From: Sulfurovum sp.
Lineage (GTDB): Bacteria > Campylobacterota > Campylobacteria > Campylobacterales > Sulfurovaceae
Direction of reading: 5' to 3'
DNA length: 6,050 nt
NCBI GenBank assembly: GCA_021159425.1
Contig: JAGGRU010000149.1
Span: 1 to 6,050, forward strand
In this document: positions 1-5,773 of the stretch, piece by piece
Numbering within the stretch: position 1 is the first letter of the stretch
Layout: each line of letters begins with the position of its first letter
Translations under genes and position numbers: made by a program
Notes under the pieces: model-generated
What the model was told of the DNA's origin: nothing
Seen by the model: only the letters and a program-made list of their open reading frames with translations
Databases searched by the model: none

Positions 1-2
1 GC

Positions 3-293
3 AAAATGTCCGAAATGATGGGGCAGATGCAGGAAAAAGCCAAAGAGATGCAAGAGCAGGCTAAGAACATAGAGTTTACCGCAAAAGCAGGTGGCGGACT
101 TGTTGAATTGACTGCAAATGGCGCAGGTGAAGTAATAGATTTGAATATAGATGATTCACTGATGGATGATAAATCGTCTTTACAAATTTTGCTTATTTCA
201 GTAATGAATGATGTAAATAAGATGATAGAAGATAATAAGAAGTCTCAAGCTATGGGAATGATGGGTGGAATGAACCCTTTTGGTTCAAATTAG
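3..293 (+). CDS. ybaB: YbaB/EbfC family nucleoid-associated protein (5' end probably outside window)
   Basis: Small DNA-binding protein of the YbaB/EbfC family, which works as a cytoplasmic homodimer associated with the nucleoid. The N-terminal helix is rich in Met, Gln, Glu and Lys (MGQMQEKAKEMQEQ). It is followed by the family's beta core, with the signature AGGGLVELTANGAGEVIDLNID in which the GGG-V..TANG pattern matches E. coli YbaB (SGAGLVKVTING). The tail is Met/Gly-rich (MGMMGGMNPF), as is usual. The first ATG in the window (position 6) has no room for a visible ribosome binding site. The codon before it (AAA) is open, and family members normally carry about 10 more residues before this helix, so the true start is probably upstream. 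The 95 residues seen are most of the usual length of about 105. The family call is firm; any specific role in this organism is inferred. Confidence 0.9.
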   Translation, partial: KMSEMMGQMQEKAKEMQEQAKNIEFTAKAGGGLVELTANGAGEVIDLNIDDSLMDDKSSLQILLISVMNDVNKMIEDNKKSQAMGMMGGMNPFGSN

Positions 294-338
294 CCAGTTC
301 GTTCAGGGGCTAGTGAATGATAACAAAAGGATAAAAAT

Positions 339-869
339 ATGAATCCGGTAACAGAAGCGATAGAAAACGATTCAGTAGCTAAAATGAAATCATTGTTAAA
401 GAGTGGAGCTGACCTGCATAAACCTATTTTGATAGGTGAAGAGTATGAGCTTGAGGATTATGATGATATTTCTCCGTTTTTTTATGCAATACGTAAGTAT
501 AGCAGTATGGAGATGCTTGAATTAATGTTGGAGAATGGTGTTAACCTACATGATGTAGATTCAGACGGTATCTCTGCACTCGATATGGCTATAAAGTTTA
601 AACGTAAAGAGGTGATACAGCTCTGTCTTGACAGAGGCTTTGATCTTAATACGAGTAAACGAAAAAGCGGTATTACCCCGGTAATGCTGGCAGCCTGTTT
701 TTCAGATCTTGATATGATGAAGCTTCTTATTGATAATGGCGGAGACATCAATATCCCCGACAGGTCAGGTATGGCACCAAAAGACTATGCAAAAAAACTC
801 GGACAGAAAAAAATGCTTGAATTTTTGGATGAACAAGGTGCAAGGTTCAATGTGTATCCAAACGAGTAA
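339..869 (+). CDS. small cytoplasmic ankyrin-repeat protein
   Basis: 176-residue protein made almost wholly of ankyrin repeats, a fold that usually mediates protein-protein binding; its partner is unknown. About five repeats can be seen: residues 4-33 (degenerate), 43-74, 75-107, 110-141 and 142-171. The fourth is the best, with the T-P-x-x-L-A-A and LL-I-D-N-G-G-D-I-N consensus spots; the second and third have ENGVNLHDVD and DRGFDLN. An acidic insertion (EEYELEDYDD) lies between repeats 1 and 2. There is no signal peptide or membrane segment, so it is probably cytoplasmic. The start follows an AAAAGGA ribosome binding site (325-331). The 45-nt gap after the YbaB gene holds no terminator or clear promoter, so the two are likely one transcript. 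Fold call is strong; function not recognised. Confidence 0.88.
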   Translation: MNPVTEAIENDSVAKMKSLLKSGADLHKPILIGEEYELEDYDDISPFFYAIRKYSSMEMLELMLENGVNLHDVDSDGISALDMAIKFKRKEVIQLCLDRGFDLNTSKRKSGITPVMLAACFSDLDMMKLLIDNGGDINIPDRSGMAPKDYAKKLGQKKMLEFLDEQGARFNVYPNE

Positions 870-893
870 GCCGTTGGAACCTTTCACTATTCA

Positions 894-911
894 CTGTAAC
901 CATTCTGTAAC
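894..911 (+). promoter_or_regulatory. putative Pho box (PhoB-type operator) of the porin gene
   Basis: Two identical 7-mers, CTGTAAC at 894-900 and 905-911, are separated by CATT, giving an 11-bp period. This is the architecture of the PhoB box (CTGTCAT-type 7-mer, 4-bp spacer, 7-mer). The second repeat ends exactly 10 nt before the -10 box at 922, the spacing known for E. coli pho promoters, where the box stands in for the -35 element. Known counterpoint: the PhosR site described in Campylobacter jejuni has a different sequence, so PhoB control here is an inference from architecture. Confidence 0.6.
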
Positions 912-921
912 CCTTTTTTTC

Positions 922-927
922 TATACT
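922..927 (+). promoter_or_regulatory. -10 box of the porin promoter
   Basis: TATACT is preceded by a run of seven T (914-920), the T-rich pre -10 context typical of Campylobacterota sigma-70 promoters. No consensus -35 is present; the CTGTAAC repeats occupy that place. Transcription would start near 934, leaving a leader of about 24 nt before the ATG at 958. Confidence 0.6.
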
Positions 928-957
928 TCCGGCATTAAAACCAAACAAGGAAGAAAA

Positions 958-2295
958 ATGACAAAAATTGTACTTTCAACCGTTGCAATTACAATGCTAG
1001 CTCTCACTGGGGCTAATGCTGACAGCACAAGCGATATCGCAGAATTGAAGGCAATGATGAAGCAGATGAATCAACGTCTTGCGAAACTTGAGACTGAGAA
1101 CAAACAGCTTAAATCTCAAGTTAATAAAACAAGTACTAAAAAGAAATCTACTACTAAAAAGAAAACCAGTACTAAGAAGAAAACAGCAACACTTGCAGCA
1201 ACTCCAGAAGTGACAAATGAAGAGACTGCAGTACATGTAGAGAAGTTTGCCAAAGCATCAGTGGTTAAATCAAAAGCACCTCTACTTAAATTCTCCGGGA
1301 AACACTACCTTGGTTTTGTAGCTTCTGAAGATGGTAATGGTGAAACAGACAACAGATTTGAAACTAGAAGAAACTACTTCCAGGTAAAAGCGTACTTAGG
1401 TGAAGATTCAAAAGATTTCCTTAGAATCACACTTGATACGTATCAGATCAGTGATGGTAAAGATGATGACGGTGTCTATATTGCGGGGAAAGATTCAGAG
1501 GGTACATGGAATGTAAGACTTAAGTATGCATACCTTTATCTTGATGAAGTTCTTCCTTTTACCGGTGTCGAGATCGGACAGGCACACAGACCTTGGATCG
1601 ATTATGAAGAGCATGGCGGATGGAACTATAGATCTATCTCTAAAGTTTTTGTTGAAGCGGGCAATGGTGCACACTTGACAAACTCTGCAGACCTTGGGGT
1701 TAACTTCAAAACAAAAACAGATTATTTTTCATCTGAACTGGGACTCTTTAACGGTGAGGGGTATCATGGTATTGAAAGTGGAGATGGCTTGAGTGCTGAG
1801 TGGAGATTGACTGGTCATATCTTTGGTGAGGGTACACATAAAAGAAAGAAAAGCAGTACCTATGCAGATGTTTCATTTTTGGGTCAATGGAATGCAGACA
1901 GTAATAAACATGGAGATGAAGACTTAAATTGGTATGGTTTACATGCTGTTTATAATCAACCGGAATTCCTTCTTGCGGCACAGTATGTTGCAACTGAAGA
2001 TGCAGCTTCAAAATATGCAGGTTCAGGTTATTCCATAAATGGTGAGTTAAGATTAGGTGAATTTGCAGATGAATTGAACCATGTAGGCATTATTGGTAGA
2101 TATGACTATTTTGAAATGGATGCCCCTTATGGTGTTGAGTATGCCGGTGATAAAGAGAGAACGATTGCCGGTCTTACTTACAAGTACAACAAATATGTAG
2201 AATTCATAGCCAACTACCTTGGAGAAAAAGGAAGTGCTTTGGATCTTGATGAAGAGCAAGATGCATTCATGTTGACTGCTGAAGTTAACTGGTAA
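958..2295 (+). CDS. outer-membrane porin, OprP/OprO-like (putative phosphate-selective), with coiled coil and Lys-rich linker
   Basis: 445-residue outer-membrane protein. A signal peptide spans residues 1-21, with likely cleavage after ANA. Residues 24-56 are a predicted coiled coil (AELKAMMKQMNQRLAKLETE), like the trimerising N-termini of some porins. Residues 59-76 are three Lys-rich hexamers (STKKKS, TTKKKT, STKKKT). From about residue 108 the sequence is alternating beta strands. The order RRNYFQVKAYL, then YAYLYLDEVLPFTGVEIGQAHRPW, then an acidic loop, resembles the Porin_O_P family. The chain ends in FMLTAEVNW, whose terminal aromatic residue is the usual Bam recognition end. The ATG at 958 is chosen because AAGGA (947-951) lies 6 nt ahead and a signal peptide follows directly. 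The frame is open back to 730, but that would override the signal peptide and overlap the ankyrin gene. Phosphate specificity rests on family resemblance plus the upstream Pho-box-like site, and is inferred. Confidence 0.85.
   Translation: MTKIVLSTVAITMLALTGANADSTSDIAELKAMMKQMNQRLAKLETENKQLKSQVNKTSTKKKSTTKKKTSTKKKTATLAATPEVTNEETAVHVEKFAKASVVKSKAPLLKFSGKHYLGFVASEDGNGETDNRFETRRNYFQVKAYLGEDSKDFLRITLDTYQISDGKDDDGVYIAGKDSEGTWNVRLKYAYLYLDEVLPFTGVEIGQAHRPWIDYEEHGGWNYRSISKVFVEAGNGAHLTNSADLGVNFKTKTDYFSSELGLFNGEGYHGIESGDGLSAEWRLTGHIFGEGTHKRKKSSTYADVSFLGQWNADSNKHGDEDLNWYGLHAVYNQPEFLLAAQYVATEDAASKYAGSGYSINGELRLGEFADELNHVGIIGRYDYFEMDAPYGVEYAGDKERTIAGLTYKYNKYVEFIANYLGEKGSALDLDEEQDAFMLTAEVNW
1132..1185 (+). 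repeat. three 18-bp tandem repeats coding a Lys-rich linker
   Basis: Three imperfect 18-nt units, each coding (S/T)TKKK(S/T), lie in frame inside the porin gene between the coiled coil and the barrel. The strongly basic stretch would sit in the periplasm, where it could touch peptidoglycan or anionic lipid. This role is inferred from position and charge only. Confidence 0.75.
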
Positions 2296-2327
2296 TCATT
2301 GTCCGAAAAATTCATTTAAATTTCTAA

Positions 2328-2349
2328 AGATGGGTCTTTGTGCCCATCT
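2328..2349 (+). terminator. probable terminator of the porin gene
   Basis: AGATGGG (2328-2334) pairs with CCCATCT (2343-2349), and a possible T-G pair closes the loop further. The hairpin begins 32 nt after the porin stop. The following T-rich stretch is short (CATTTT), so it is a modest intrinsic terminator. Confidence 0.6.
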
Positions 2350-2390
2350 CATTTTAAAAACTTTCTAAACTTTCCATTTATTTTTGTAAT

Positions 2391-2411
2391 AACCCTTTTT
2401 TTCGATATACT
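2391..2411 (+). promoter_or_regulatory. promoter of the DUF2092 operon
   Basis: AACCC, seven T and then TATACT (2406-2411) repeat the arrangement before the porin gene (AACCC, seven T, TATACT at 922), with a 3-nt rather than 1-nt gap before the -10 box. The overlapping TATATT (2411-2416) is an alternative -10. The CTGTAAC pair is absent here; only a single TTGTAAT (2384-2390) is seen, at the wrong distance. The leader before the ATG at 2444 would be about 20-25 nt. Confidence 0.55.
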
Positions 2412-2443
2412 ATATTGTATTAAACTCAAAAAAAGGACAGATA

Positions 2444-3166
2444 ATGAATTTACACAAAAAACTTCTCTGCACGGCAGGAGTGGCACTCCTCCTAAGCAGT
2501 ACAAGTCTCTTCGCAGCAGACCAGTCTGCAAGAGATATACTCAATAAAGCTTACCAATATGTAGGTGCTATGGATAAATATGCCTTTACCGCTGTAGTCA
2601 CAGATGATGAAATACAAGAGGGTAAAACGACAGAAAAATATAAACATACAGTATCGGTCAAAGTAGACAGACCGGGTAAACTGCGTGTAGATGTTACAGG
2701 AACAGTAAAAAATAGATCAAATTATCTTAATGACGGCAGCTATACCATGATAGACCACGGATTTAACTACTACGGTCAAATAAAAACACCAAAAACCATT
2801 GATGGTACATTAGACGTTCTCTTCGAAAAGTTCGGTATCAAAGCACCACTTGCTCAACTCATGTATAGTGATATGGATAAAAGAGTAAAATTCAGAACAA
2901 GTAAATACTTTGGTATAAAAGATGTAGCTGGTGTAGAGTGTGATTATGTAGCATTTAAAAATAGAACAAGAGAGATACATGTCTGGATAGCTACAGGAGA
3001 TAAGCCACTGGTAAAAACCTATAGTATCATTGATACATATGGTGATGCTGCATCAAGGATCGATACCTCAATAACCTGGAATGAAAATGCAAAGATCTCA
3101 GACAGTGATTTTGTTTTTGTAGCACCAAAAGGTTCTTCAAAAATATCAGTTAACCCTGCAAATTAA
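2444..3166 (+). CDS. secreted DUF2092 family protein
   Basis: 240-residue exported protein of the DUF2092 family (predicted periplasmic proteins thought to share a LolA-like fold; biochemical role unknown). The signal peptide is residues 1-24 (MNLHKK, hydrophobic core, SLFA/AD); C9 is not in a lipobox, so it is not a lipoprotein. Family landmarks are in the right order: RPGKLRVDV (76-84), NDGSYTMIDHGFNYYGQIKTP (96-116), the TIDGTLDVLFEKFGIKAPLAQL block (118-139), GVECDYVAFKN (163-173), IHVWIATGDKPLVKTY (178-193), and a closing W-DFVFVAPKG (212-230). The length is normal for the family. The start has AAGGA (2433-2437) 6 nt upstream. Only 14 nt separate it from the next gene, so the two form an operon. 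The LolA-like fold suggests binding of lipid or lipoprotein, but this is inference only. Confidence 0.85.
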   Translation: MNLHKKLLCTAGVALLLSSTSLFAADQSARDILNKAYQYVGAMDKYAFTAVVTDDEIQEGKTTEKYKHTVSVKVDRPGKLRVDVTGTVKNRSNYLNDGSYTMIDHGFNYYGQIKTPKTIDGTLDVLFEKFGIKAPLAQLMYSDMDKRVKFRTSKYFGIKDVAGVECDYVAFKNRTREIHVWIATGDKPLVKTYSIIDTYGDAASRIDTSITWNENAKISDSDFVFVAPKGSSKISVNPAN

Positions 3167-3180
3167 GAAAGGATAAAAAA

Positions 3181-3786
3181 ATGAAAACGAAAAATAGTTA
3201 TTTAGTGAAGTTTGCAGTCGTTGCTGCTATGGTAGGATTCTTCTCTCCTTCAGTGAGTGTTAAAACGATTGCTCCGTCGGGAGATGGTCTTGGTGCTATT
3301 CCTATAACACTGGATGTTTCTCTCTTTACACAGGTGGAAGCCAGAAGAGGTGGCGGTGGCGGTGCAAGAAGAGGTGGCGGTGGCGGTGCAAGAAGAGGTG
3401 GCGGTGGTGCCAGACGTGGTGGCGGTGCAAATCGTGGGCGTAGCAGTAACCGTAATAGAAATGTAAATAGAAACAGCAATAGAAATGTTAACAGAAACAG
3501 CAATAGAAATGTTAATAGAAATGTGAACAGAAACGTAAACAGAAATGTAAATGTAAACCGTAACAATCGTTACTATGGTAGACGTGGGTACTATGGCGGA
3601 CGTCCTCTTCTTGCCTTTGGTACAGGTTTGGCAATAGGAAGCATGATCACTGCTGCAAGCATGCCAAGTTCATGTGTTACAACTTATGCGAATGGAGTTA
3701 CTTACAGAAGATGTGGTAGTTCGTATTATCAGCCTTTTTATGAAGGTGATACTGTAGCGTATAGGGTAGTTGCTTCTCCTTATTAA
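3181..3786 (+). CDS. exported Gly/Arg- and Asn-rich low-complexity protein, partner of DUF2092
   Basis: 201-residue protein of unknown function. Residues 1-26 are a signal peptide or N-terminal anchor (VKFAVVAAMVGFF core). Residues 54-86 are GARRGGGGG-type repeats. In residues 90-128 Asn sits at every even position, with Arg, Val or Ser between. Then come YYGRRGYYGGRP (131-142), a hydrophobic Gly/Ala segment (143-161), and a compact C-terminus with Cys165 and Cys178: CVTTYANGVTYRRC, then YYQPFYEGD. The ending NGV-Y-x-x-CG-x-x-YYQP-x-Y recalls, from memory, C-termini of small Gly/Arg-rich exported proteins encoded beside DUF2092 genes in other proteobacteria; a search is needed to confirm this. 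GAAAGGA (3167-3173) lies 7 nt before the ATG. The protein is very basic, so binding of anionic polymers is possible. Real gene: high confidence. Function: not known. Confidence 0.82.
   Translation: MKTKNSYLVKFAVVAAMVGFFSPSVSVKTIAPSGDGLGAIPITLDVSLFTQVEARRGGGGGARRGGGGGARRGGGGARRGGGANRGRSSNRNRNVNRNSNRNVNRNSNRNVNRNVNRNVNRNVNVNRNNRYYGRRGYYGGRPLLAFGTGLAIGSMITAASMPSSCVTTYANGVTYRRCGSSYYQPFYEGDTVAYRVVASPY
3340..3438 (+). repeat. Gly/Arg-coding tandem repeats
   Basis: Imperfect in-frame repeats of about 24-27 nt code GARRGGGGG, with the first two copies nearly identical at DNA level and later ones shortened and diverged (GCCAGACGT versus GCAAGAAGA). Such near-identical copies can expand or contract by slippage, so length may vary among strains. 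Confidence 0.8.
3448..3567 (+). repeat. Asn-x dipeptide repeat region (12/24-bp units)
   Basis: 12-nt units coding NRNV or NRNS, partly arranged as 24-nt NVNRNSNR units, run from residue 90 to 129 of the low-complexity protein. The reading frame is kept throughout, and synonymous codons vary (AAT/AAC, AGA/CGT), so the pattern seems maintained at protein level and is not just recent slippage. Confidence 0.8.
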
Positions 3787-3796
3787 TGGGAAAGCA

Positions 3797-3828
3797 GGGC
3801 ATCATAAAATTTATTTTTTATGATGCCC
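3797..3828. terminator. strong hairpin terminator between convergent genes
   Basis: GGGCATCATAAAA (3797-3809) pairs perfectly with TTTTATGATGCCC (3816-3828) around a 6-nt loop, giving a 13-bp stem. It lies 10 nt after the stop of the plus-strand operon and 8 nt beyond the stop of the minus-strand channel gene, so it can serve both. The T-rich tail (TTATATTATT) favours the plus direction. Confidence 0.85.
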
Positions 3829-3836
3829 TTATATTA

Positions 3837-5660
3837 TTACCGTACTAACTCATCTGCCTTTTCTGCCTGATGCAGAGTCAGGGTCGGATAGGCAAAGTCA
3901 AGGTTGTTCTTTTCAAGGATATCTGCTATTTTGTACATTACATCCTCTTTCACTTCAAGCCATTCAGCCCAATCTACAGAACGGGTAAAGCAATAGACTA
4001 GAATATTGATACTTGAATCAGCAAACGCATCCATATAGACCAAAGTGGTACGTTTGACCCCTTTAAAATCTTCACTGGAGACCAGTCTTGCCTGACGGTA
4101 TGCATTTTGATAGGATGTACGTTTATTTGCAATACCGGGATGCTCTTTAAGCATGCTTTTTATCTCAACTATAGCCTGACGAATATCATCGAAATCTGAC
4201 TGATAGGTAAGACCGACATTCATTTTTATACGACGCCCCACGCTTCTTCTGCTCCAATTTTTAACCCCACCATTTGCCAATTCAGAGTTAGGGATAGAGA
4301 GGAGAGCATTGTCGAAGGTACGTATGGTTGAAGCTCGAAGACCGATCTCAACAACAGTACCGTTAACATCGTTTGTTTCGATCCAGTCACCCTGTTCAAA
4401 GACATCTCCGATCAGGATGGAGATCGATCCAAAGATATTGGAAATACTGTCTTTCGCTGCAAATGCTACAGCGGCACCTACAATACCCAGACCTGAAAGT
4501 AATGCAGTAAGGTCAACCCCGACTATTTTGAGAATAATGATGAATGCTACAAGGATAATAAGACCGTTTATGACTTTAATGCTAAGGTTGATCACTTCAT
4601 TTTTGAGTACTTTGCTCTGTCTAATAGCTTCCATTTTTAAGTACGCGATCGTGTTGGTGATCCGATACAGCATTACAGCAATAAGAATAACATAAAGTAT
4701 AGCAAATATCTTGCTGATATTGATACTGCTGCTCTCAATACCTAAAGAGGCTATAAGTATCAAATGGATGATGAGCAATGAGGTGATAGTATTGAATATT
4801 CTTGTAATATGAGAGTGAATATAGTCTATATCATCTTCTTTGAGTTTGTAAAGCTTTAAAAAATGATTGACAACGAGTCGGACAATAAATTGAATGATCA
4901 AGATCAGAACAATGACTGCTAGAAGCAGGATGATCTTACCGGCATCTAAATAGACAGACGAGAGAAAGGCATTGATCTTCTGTACATAAGGGGATTCATT
5001 GATCGTATTTGTCATGGTTAAAAGTTTTGAGCTTGAAAAACGGGCCGCATTATAAATATGTGAACTGTTCGCGACTACTTCCGCACCAAAGGTATTAGCA
5101 ACATTCTGCAGGTAGCCTTGAGCCTTGACTGCTTCAAGTAAAGAGTCTATGATAGGACTCGATTGGTTTTGATCGGGAGAAATATATTTCTTTTTATCCA
5201 GCGGTGTATATTTTGAAAAATATTTCACGAGTGTTTCATTTACTTTATCTTTAAAAAATGCTTGGGACTCACTATCTGTCTGTTTCAGTACCTCATGAAA
5301 TGCATTTCTGATCCCTCTTCGTATAGTATAGCCTTGTAGCAGAACTTCATCGCGTTTTACAGCATTGGTATTACCTTTATACTTATTGTTATTCAAACGA
5401 AGTTTTAGTTTAGTTACTTGATAGTGGTATGGATCACTTGTTTGCAGGTTTTTCTCTCTATTGGTAACGTAGAGTAGGAAAAATTTTTGATACTGACTTT
5501 CCTGTTTTTTTGTAATATCCATTTTCTTCTCAAGGGAGAGATTTTGATCAAGTAATTTTGCTTCGATCTTGATCTGCTCATTGATAAAATCATCAAGAGG
5601 GTCATTGGCTAAAAGAAATGAAGTCGAAAATAAGAGGATGAGAAATATGATTTTTTTCAA
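3837..5660 (-). CDS. large MscS-family mechanosensitive ion channel
   Basis: 607-residue inner-membrane channel that opens when membrane tension rises, releasing solutes on hypo-osmotic shock. A signal peptide (residues 1-18) precedes a periplasmic, largely helical domain (about 20-235) not found in the small E. coli MscS. Membrane segments lie near 241-261, 288-307, 315-334 and 358-380, followed by the pore helix 384-413 (SGLGIVGAAVAFAAKDSISN). The MscS beta domain (about 414-470) is clear: GDVFEQGDWIE, then GTVVEIGLRASTIRT, then IPNSELANGGVKNWSRR. A cytoplasmic alpha/beta domain runs to the end. Where E. coli MscS has Gln-Gly at the helix hinge this protein has Lys403-Asp404, as in the FAAKD-type branch of the family. 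The start is TTG at 5660: AAGGA (minus strand, 5668-5672) lies 7 nt ahead, a signal peptide follows at once, and the next in-frame Met (residue 47) would remove it. It stands alone, convergent with the DUF2092 operon. Confidence 0.93.
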   Translation of the reverse strand: MKKIIFLILLFSTSFLLANDPLDDFINEQIKIEAKLLDQNLSLEKKMDITKKQESQYQKFFLLYVTNREKNLQTSDPYHYQVTKLKLRLNNNKYKGNTNAVKRDEVLLQGYTIRRGIRNAFHEVLKQTDSESQAFFKDKVNETLVKYFSKYTPLDKKKYISPDQNQSSPIIDSLLEAVKAQGYLQNVANTFGAEVVANSSHIYNAARFSSSKLLTMTNTINESPYVQKINAFLSSVYLDAGKIILLLAVIVLILIIQFIVRLVVNHFLKLYKLKEDDIDYIHSHITRIFNTITSLLIIHLILIASLGIESSSINISKIFAILYVILIAVMLYRITNTIAYLKMEAIRQSKVLKNEVINLSIKVINGLIILVAFIIILKIVGVDLTALLSGLGIVGAAVAFAAKDSISNIFGSISILIGDVFEQGDWIETNDVNGTVVEIGLRASTIRTFDNALLSIPNSELANGGVKNWSRRSVGRRIKMNVGLTYQSDFDDIRQAIVEIKSMLKEHPGIANKRTSYQNAYRQARLVSSEDFKGVKRTTLVYMDAFADSSINILVYCFTRSVDWAEWLEVKEDVMYKIADILEKNNLDFAYPTLTLHQAEKADELVR

Positions 5661-5683
5661 AAAAGTATCCTTAGGGTTTATTT

Positions 5684-5689
5684 TGTATA
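5684..5689 (-). promoter_or_regulatory. possible -10 box of the channel gene
   Basis: Minus strand TATACA, about 23 nt before the TTG start and just downstream of the REP-like palindromes. No clear -35 is seen. It is the only reasonable TATAAT-like hexamer in this short leader. Confidence 0.35.
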
Positions 5690-5695
5690 AGGGGG

Positions 5696-5735
5696 ATGGA
5701 ACTTCAGTCCCATAAGACGGGACTAAAGTCCCTAC
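5696..5735 (-). repeat. REP-like pair of palindromes with GTAG head
   Basis: On the minus strand, GTAG (5735-5732) runs directly into the palindrome GGGACTTTAGTCCC (5732-5719). A 5-nt spacer (5718-5714) separates it from a second palindrome of the same core, ATGGGACTGAAGTTCCAT (5713-5696). In the second, the only non-Watson-Crick pair is a G-T wobble on the minus strand, but an A-C mismatch on the plus strand. GTAG followed by an imperfect palindrome is the form of REP sequences processed by RAYT (TnpA-REP) transposases. Assignment as REP is by form only; no RAYT gene is in the window. Confidence 0.5.
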
Positions 5736-5773
5736 TCCTAACCGCCTAACTTAATGGTATTGGAGGTACCCAT

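Noticed and set aside
842..883. Inverted repeat AAGGTTC (842-848) and GAACCTT (877-883) at the end of the ankyrin gene, considered as a terminator
   Set aside because: The arms are only 7 bp with a 28-nt loop and no T-run follows, so it is not a convincing terminator.
730..957. In-frame extension of the porin gene back to an ATG at 730
   Set aside because: It would overlap the ankyrin gene by 140 nt, place the signal peptide internally, and run through the promoter and Pho-box-like site; the ATG at 958 has a proper ribosome binding site.
2384..2390. TTGTAAT before the DUF2092 operon as a Pho half-site
   Set aside because: It has no partner 11 nt away and its distance to the -10 box is wrong, unlike the porin promoter.
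3198..3566. Minus-strand 122-codon frame rich in Leu, Phe and Pro
   Set aside because: It is the antisense image of the Gly/Arg/Asn repeats; repeated codons keep the opposite strand open without coding meaning.
3340..3567. Tandem repeats considered as a CRISPR-like array
   Set aside because: The units are short, in frame and coding, without unique spacers.
4309..4695. Plus-strand 128-codon frame inside the channel gene
   Set aside because: It is antisense to the most conserved part of the MscS domain, with no ribosome binding site or recognisable product.
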